A stretch of 64,000 nt of DNA from Ailurus styani (lineage: Eukaryota > Chordata > Mammalia > Carnivora > Ailuridae), in the NCBI GenBank assembly GCA_002007465.1, contig LNAC01000273.1:1597632-1661631 (forward strand), read 5' to 3'. The notes below the pieces were generated by a model. The model worked only from the letters and a program-made list of their open reading frames with translations, ran no database searches and had not been told where the DNA came from. Numbering within the stretch: the first letter of the stretch is position 1; each line of letters begins with the position of its first letter. The position numbers and the translations under genes are program-made. Shown one piece after another: positions 60,200-64,000 of the stretch.

Positions 60200-62381
60200 C
60201 CTTGTTGAGTAGAATATGTCTTGTGGGAGGTTGTTTTCCTGTAGCACTTTGAATATATCATGCCATTCTCTTCTGGCCTGTAACATTTTGGCTGAGTTCC
60301 TTTGTACATAACAAGTTGTTTTTCTCTTGCTACTTTAATATTCTCTCTTTAACATATATTTTGACATTTTATAATAATGTATCTTGGTGTGGATCTCTTT
60401 GGGTTCATCCGATTTGGAACTTTGTGTTTTCTGGACCTGGCAGTCTGTTTCCTTTCTGAGGTTAAGGAAGAAGTTTCCAGCCATTATTTCTTCAAATAAG
60501 TTCTCTGTCCCTCTATCTCTCTTTTGTCCTTCTGGGACCCCTATATAGAAAATGTTACTCCACTTAATGTTGTTCCATAGATCCTGTAAGCTATCTTCAC
60601 TTTTTAAAATTCTGTTTGCTGATTTGATTGGGGGAGTTCCATCACCCTGTCTTCCAGATGGCTGACCCATTCTTCTGCTTCCTATCATCTACTATTGAGC
60701 CCCTTGTGTATTTTTCACTTAAGTTATGGTATTCTTCATCTCTGTGACTTCTGTTTGGTACGTTCTTATATTTCCCTTCTCTTTGCGTAAGTTCTCACTG
60801 CATTCATCCATTCTTTTCCTGATTTCAGTGAGCATCTTTATGGCCATTACTTTGAATTTCTTTATCAGTTAGATTATTTATCTCCATTATATTAAGGTCT
60901 CTTTCTGCCATTTTATCTTGTTCTTTCTTTTGGAACATATTTCTCTGTTTCCTCCTTTTGCTTGACTCTCTGTGTTTCTTTCTGTGTATTGGATGAACCA
61001 GCTACCTCTCCCAGTCTTGAAGGAGTAGACCTGTGTAGGCAACCCCTCTCCTTCACCCTTGCCCTAACTCTTGGTTGCCTCTTGAACATTTGTGATTATC
61101 TCAGCAGCCCAATTTATTCTTGATAGATCCCCATTGTTGAGGGTGTGCCAAGTCCTGTCAGTGTTCTGAGAAGAGAGATATCATTTAGCACCTAGTTTAT
61201 TTTTAGGCTGATTGGAAGCCATCCCCTCAGGGAACAGTTTTTAAACTATGCAAATAGCTTTATGGGGCCAAAATTGTAAACTGTGCAGCCTCCAGACCAG
61301 AATATCTGGAGGCATTGTCTGAGTGACAATTGCAAAAATTGCTAAAAAAAAAAAAAAATCAGGACTCTAGATGAGAGTATAAGCTTCTATCTGGGAGGTA
61401 GCAAGGGGTTGTAGTGAGGCCAAGTAAACATGTAAGGATGGTTGTCTCCCTGCTTATGTTGTCTGAGAGTTCTTCTCCTCTAGCCATGTGGCAAACCTAA
61501 AGCCTGCCCTTCAGGTTGAAGCTCCAGTACAAGTAAATAGGCCTTTTTCACAGGAAGACTGGAATTTGTTTCAGTCTGCTGTCTGTGCAGTGACCTGGGA
61601 GTTGTAGCCTGCCAAGAACTGTTTTTCTCATTGTTAGAGTCCTGTGGAGCCCAGAAACATGAGCCCCCTTGGCCACCAGGGCCAGGCAATCAAGGGATTT
61701 CATGCACACTCCTGCTTTACCCCTATACCCCTGGAGAGTGTAGGGGACAGGGTACACTCACCTGCTTCAGCAATGCAGCAGGTAAGTGCCTTGTCTCTGT
61801 GACCAAGGACTTCGGCAAGGGAGTGAGAGAAAGCCATGACTGCTGGCCCTTATCAGGTCTAGGCAAGGAGCAGGAAAATGCTGTAACCTTTTGTACTCAC
61901 TGGCTTTAGCAAGCCACCAAAAGGGTTACACTTTTGTGTGTGCTTCCTATGCTAGCAAGGTAATGAACAGTGCAAAATGGCACCTACCAGTGTCTCTGTT
62001 GCTGGAGAGACTCCCAACTGTCTCCTACACTTCTGGCAGATACTTCAAGATTAGCAAATAAATTTTCACATATAGGTTAGGTGCTTTTCATTTTACTGCT
62101 TTTGTCCTGGGTCCCAGGGCAAGTGAGACCACACATGAACCCTCTCAGTTCCTGATAGCCCTTTAGGTGTCTTGGACATAAGCCCCATTAGTTTCCCAGT
62201 CAGATGTTTTGGGAGTGCATCTTTCTGATGCAGATACCAAGGGTCGGAGTGCCTGATGTGGGGCATAAATCCCTCACTCCTCCAGGAGAATCTCTGAACT
62301 TATAAGATCCCTCCTATTGTGGGTCGTCACAGCAGGGTTGGGGGTTTTAGTGAGACTGTGTCTCTCCCTCTCCTACCCATC

Positions 62382-62414
<33 letters not shown>

Positions 62415-62415
62415 A

Positions 62416-62450
<35 letters not shown>

Positions 62451-62585
62451 TCTTTTATTGTGGAGAAACAGTTCGGCTAGTTTTCACTTCTTTTTCAGAG
62501 GAAATTGTTCCAGATGTAGCTGTAGATTTGTTGTGTCTGTGGGAGAAGGTGAGTTCAGAATCTTCCAACACTATGTTCTGTAATA
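60200..62585 (-). mobile_element. Old L1 5' region (5' UTR), antisense
   Basis: Read on the + strand, this block has features I associate with the antisense of old mammalian L1 5' UTRs: GCCATTATTTCTTCAAATAAG at about 60480, GATCTCTTTGGGTTCATCCG at about 60391, a moderately GC-richer unique-looking stretch at 61000-62380, and GGGAGAAGGTGAGTTCAGAATCTTCC-like sequence near 62540-62570, which resembles the reverse complement of an L1 5' end. Small ORFs here (for example 61480-61909) overlap on both strands and look like chance. A GT microsatellite interrupts it at 62384. Subfamily not assigned. Confidence 0.55.
62384..62449 (+). repeat. Interrupted (GT)n microsatellite
   Basis: Two GT arrays separated by GCATGC around 62413-62418. 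It produces spurious Cys-Val frames. Confidence 0.96.
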
Positions 62586-62636
62586 GTCCATTTACTGCTC
62601 AAGTACATACCAATCACATAATGATTGTGTTTACTA

Positions 62637-62767
62637 TTTTTTTATTGTGATATGTTAGTCACCATAGAATACATCATTAGTTTTTGATGCAGTATTCCAA
62701 GATTCATTGTTTATGTACAACACCCAGTGCTCCATGCAATACGTGCCCTCCTTAATACCCATCACCA
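62637..62767 (-). mobile_element. Antisense L1 3'-UTR fragment
   Basis: About 131 bp matches the 3' UTR part seen in the 24.2-kb L1 (TTCATTGTTTATGTACAACACC and following, near 24230 of the larger element). Flanks TGATTGTGTTTACTA (62622-62636) and TGGTTATGTTTATTA (62768-62782) match at 12 of 15 positions, consistent with an aged TSD. Confidence 0.7.
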
Positions 62768-62784
62768 TGGTTATGTTTATTAAA

Positions 62785-63275
62785 TATGATTTTATTTTAT
62801 AAGATTTACCAAAAGATTAGTGATATTTTATCCTAGTTCTTCAATGAGTTTCTCATTCAATCCATGATTCTCCAAAATTACCTGTCTGAAATGATATATA
62901 TATACATTTTTTTATCCATCACACTGAGACCCTTCAAAGTACATAATATCCAATAAAGAATATAAAACATCACTGCCAGACTTAGTCAATAATTACACAG
63001 AATTTTAATAATGATTGAGATGACTTCCTTTTTTGTGTCTATGTAAAACATTTAGAAGTTAATTTTCTTTATAATGCTGAAGTCTTATATTCACATTTGT
63101 TACGAATTACTCATTGCATTATGAAAGAAAATCAGTTTATAATTGTGACATTTGTTGTTATTTTAACTTATGTAAATACAGCTCGCATCTTTTATCTTTT
63201 TAAAACATTGTGAACCAAATTGGGCAGACTTTTTTAAAAAGAAAATGACCAAAAATGAAATTTCAATGTATGTTA
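62785..63275. other. AT-rich intergenic
   Basis: Nothing recognised. Confidence 0.5.
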
Positions 63276-63290
63276 GAAATTTAACATCTA

Positions 63291-63491
63291 GGGGTGACTA
63301 GGTAGCTCACTTGGTTAAGTGCTAAACTCTTGATTTTGGCTCAGAGCATGATCTCAGGGTCATGAGATCGAGCCCTGTGTAGGGCTTCATGCTGGGCATG
63401 GAGTCTGCTTGGGATTCTCTCTCTACATCTCTCTCTGCCCTTCCCTACCCTCTTTCTCCCTTTCTAGAAAAATAAAAAAAAAAAGAAAGAT
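63291..63491 (+). mobile_element. Can-SINE with 12-bp TSD
   Basis: Old divergent copy (GTGACTAGGTAGCTCACTTGG head). ATTTAACATCTA at 63279-63290 and 63492-63503. Confidence 0.93.
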
Positions 63492-63503
63492 ATTTAACAT
63501 CTA

Positions 63504-64000
63504 ATGGAAATCTAGCATTCTAACATCTTATAAATTAATCTTTTTTTCAGTTCAGTTTTAAAATTTTCTATGAAACAATATGACTGATAATTGTAATCAA
63601 GAATAATGAAGTTTTTCCAGACAACCAAAGCAGAATTTATGTTAACTGATTATTATAGTAATCGACATTAAATTCTAGAAGTAAATCTTAAAGATTATTC
63701 AATGGAATATTATATAAGTTATATTAACTTAAATAGTAGTTCCACATCTGGTCAAATGCTTATGCAAAATGTTATTTAGTATGCCTCCCAGTAGAATGTA
63801 TACATTTTATATTATTATCTTTAATGGTCAATAATACCCTAAGTGAATAATGGGTTTAACTCTGTTTCTTTGAACATTTGACACACATGTTTATGTATGG
63901 CACAGTTTTTTATTTCATATATGTAAAAAAATCCCCTTTTTAAAATTATTAATGTTCTTTTCCCCTACGTATTTCTGTCTGCAAGATTTTTTCTTTTCTT
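63504..64000. other. AT-rich intergenic to window end
   Basis: Nothing recognised after the last SINE. Confidence 0.5.

Noticed and set aside
62317..62650. Cys/Val-rich ORFs
   Set aside because: Product of translating the GT microsatellite.

Overview
The window is nuclear DNA from a carnivoran mammal. It has dozens of tRNA-Lys-derived Can-SINEs: a head close to GGCGCCTGGGTGGCTCAG, a CT-rich 3' part, and an AATAAATAAAATCTT tail followed by oligo-A. The common subtype (GTGGGTTAAAGCCTCTGCC head, GCCTACTTGTAATCTCTC 3' part) is what I associate with mustelids (weasels, mink, martens, badgers, otters) rather than dogs or bears. That family-level placement is inferred from memory of SINE subfamilies. 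The DNA is strongly AT-rich, CpG-poor and looks like a gene desert. I see no conventional multi-exon gene, no functional tRNA or rRNA gene, no CRISPR array and no operon-like structure.

The only protein-like sequences that are not transposon-derived are two processed retrocopies, both on the + strand. At 51.6-52.6 kb lies a full-length, intronless copy of C1orf52 (UPF0690 family). Its 182-codon ORF is uninterrupted, it ends in a poly(A) tract, and a perfect 17-bp target-site duplication (TSD) flanks it. At 56.55-56.96 kb lies an older processed copy of the ribosomal protein L41 mRNA. Its 25-codon reading frame is open but carries several missense changes, some of which look like CpG decay.

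Layout. 0-24 kb: SINEs in otherwise unremarkable AT-rich sequence, with an ancient L1-like repeat at 1.8-2.7 kb, L2 and MIR relics, and a MER5A-type hAT fossil at 22.75 kb. 24.2-26.5 kb: a 5'-truncated antisense L1 carrying a broken ORF2, with a TSD. 27.5-36.6 kb: a TTCC tract, two short L1 3'-end insertions, nested SINEs, L2 relics and a hAT fossil split by a SINE. 37-49 kb: many SINEs, including five within 1.3 kb at 43.3-44.5 kb. 49.85-59.45 kb: layers of old + strand L1 ORF2 relics into which both retrocopies and several SINEs inserted. 60.2-62.6 kb: an antisense old L1 5' region with a long GT microsatellite. 62.6-64 kb: a short L1 3' fragment and a last SINE.

The elements do not work together as a pathway; the window records repeated L1-driven retrotransposition (L1, SINE and mRNA copies). 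I found no undescribed biological system. The intact C1orf52 retrocopy is the best candidate for something functional. Repeat boundaries without a stated TSD are approximate, and family names for the oldest relics are from memory, without database support.
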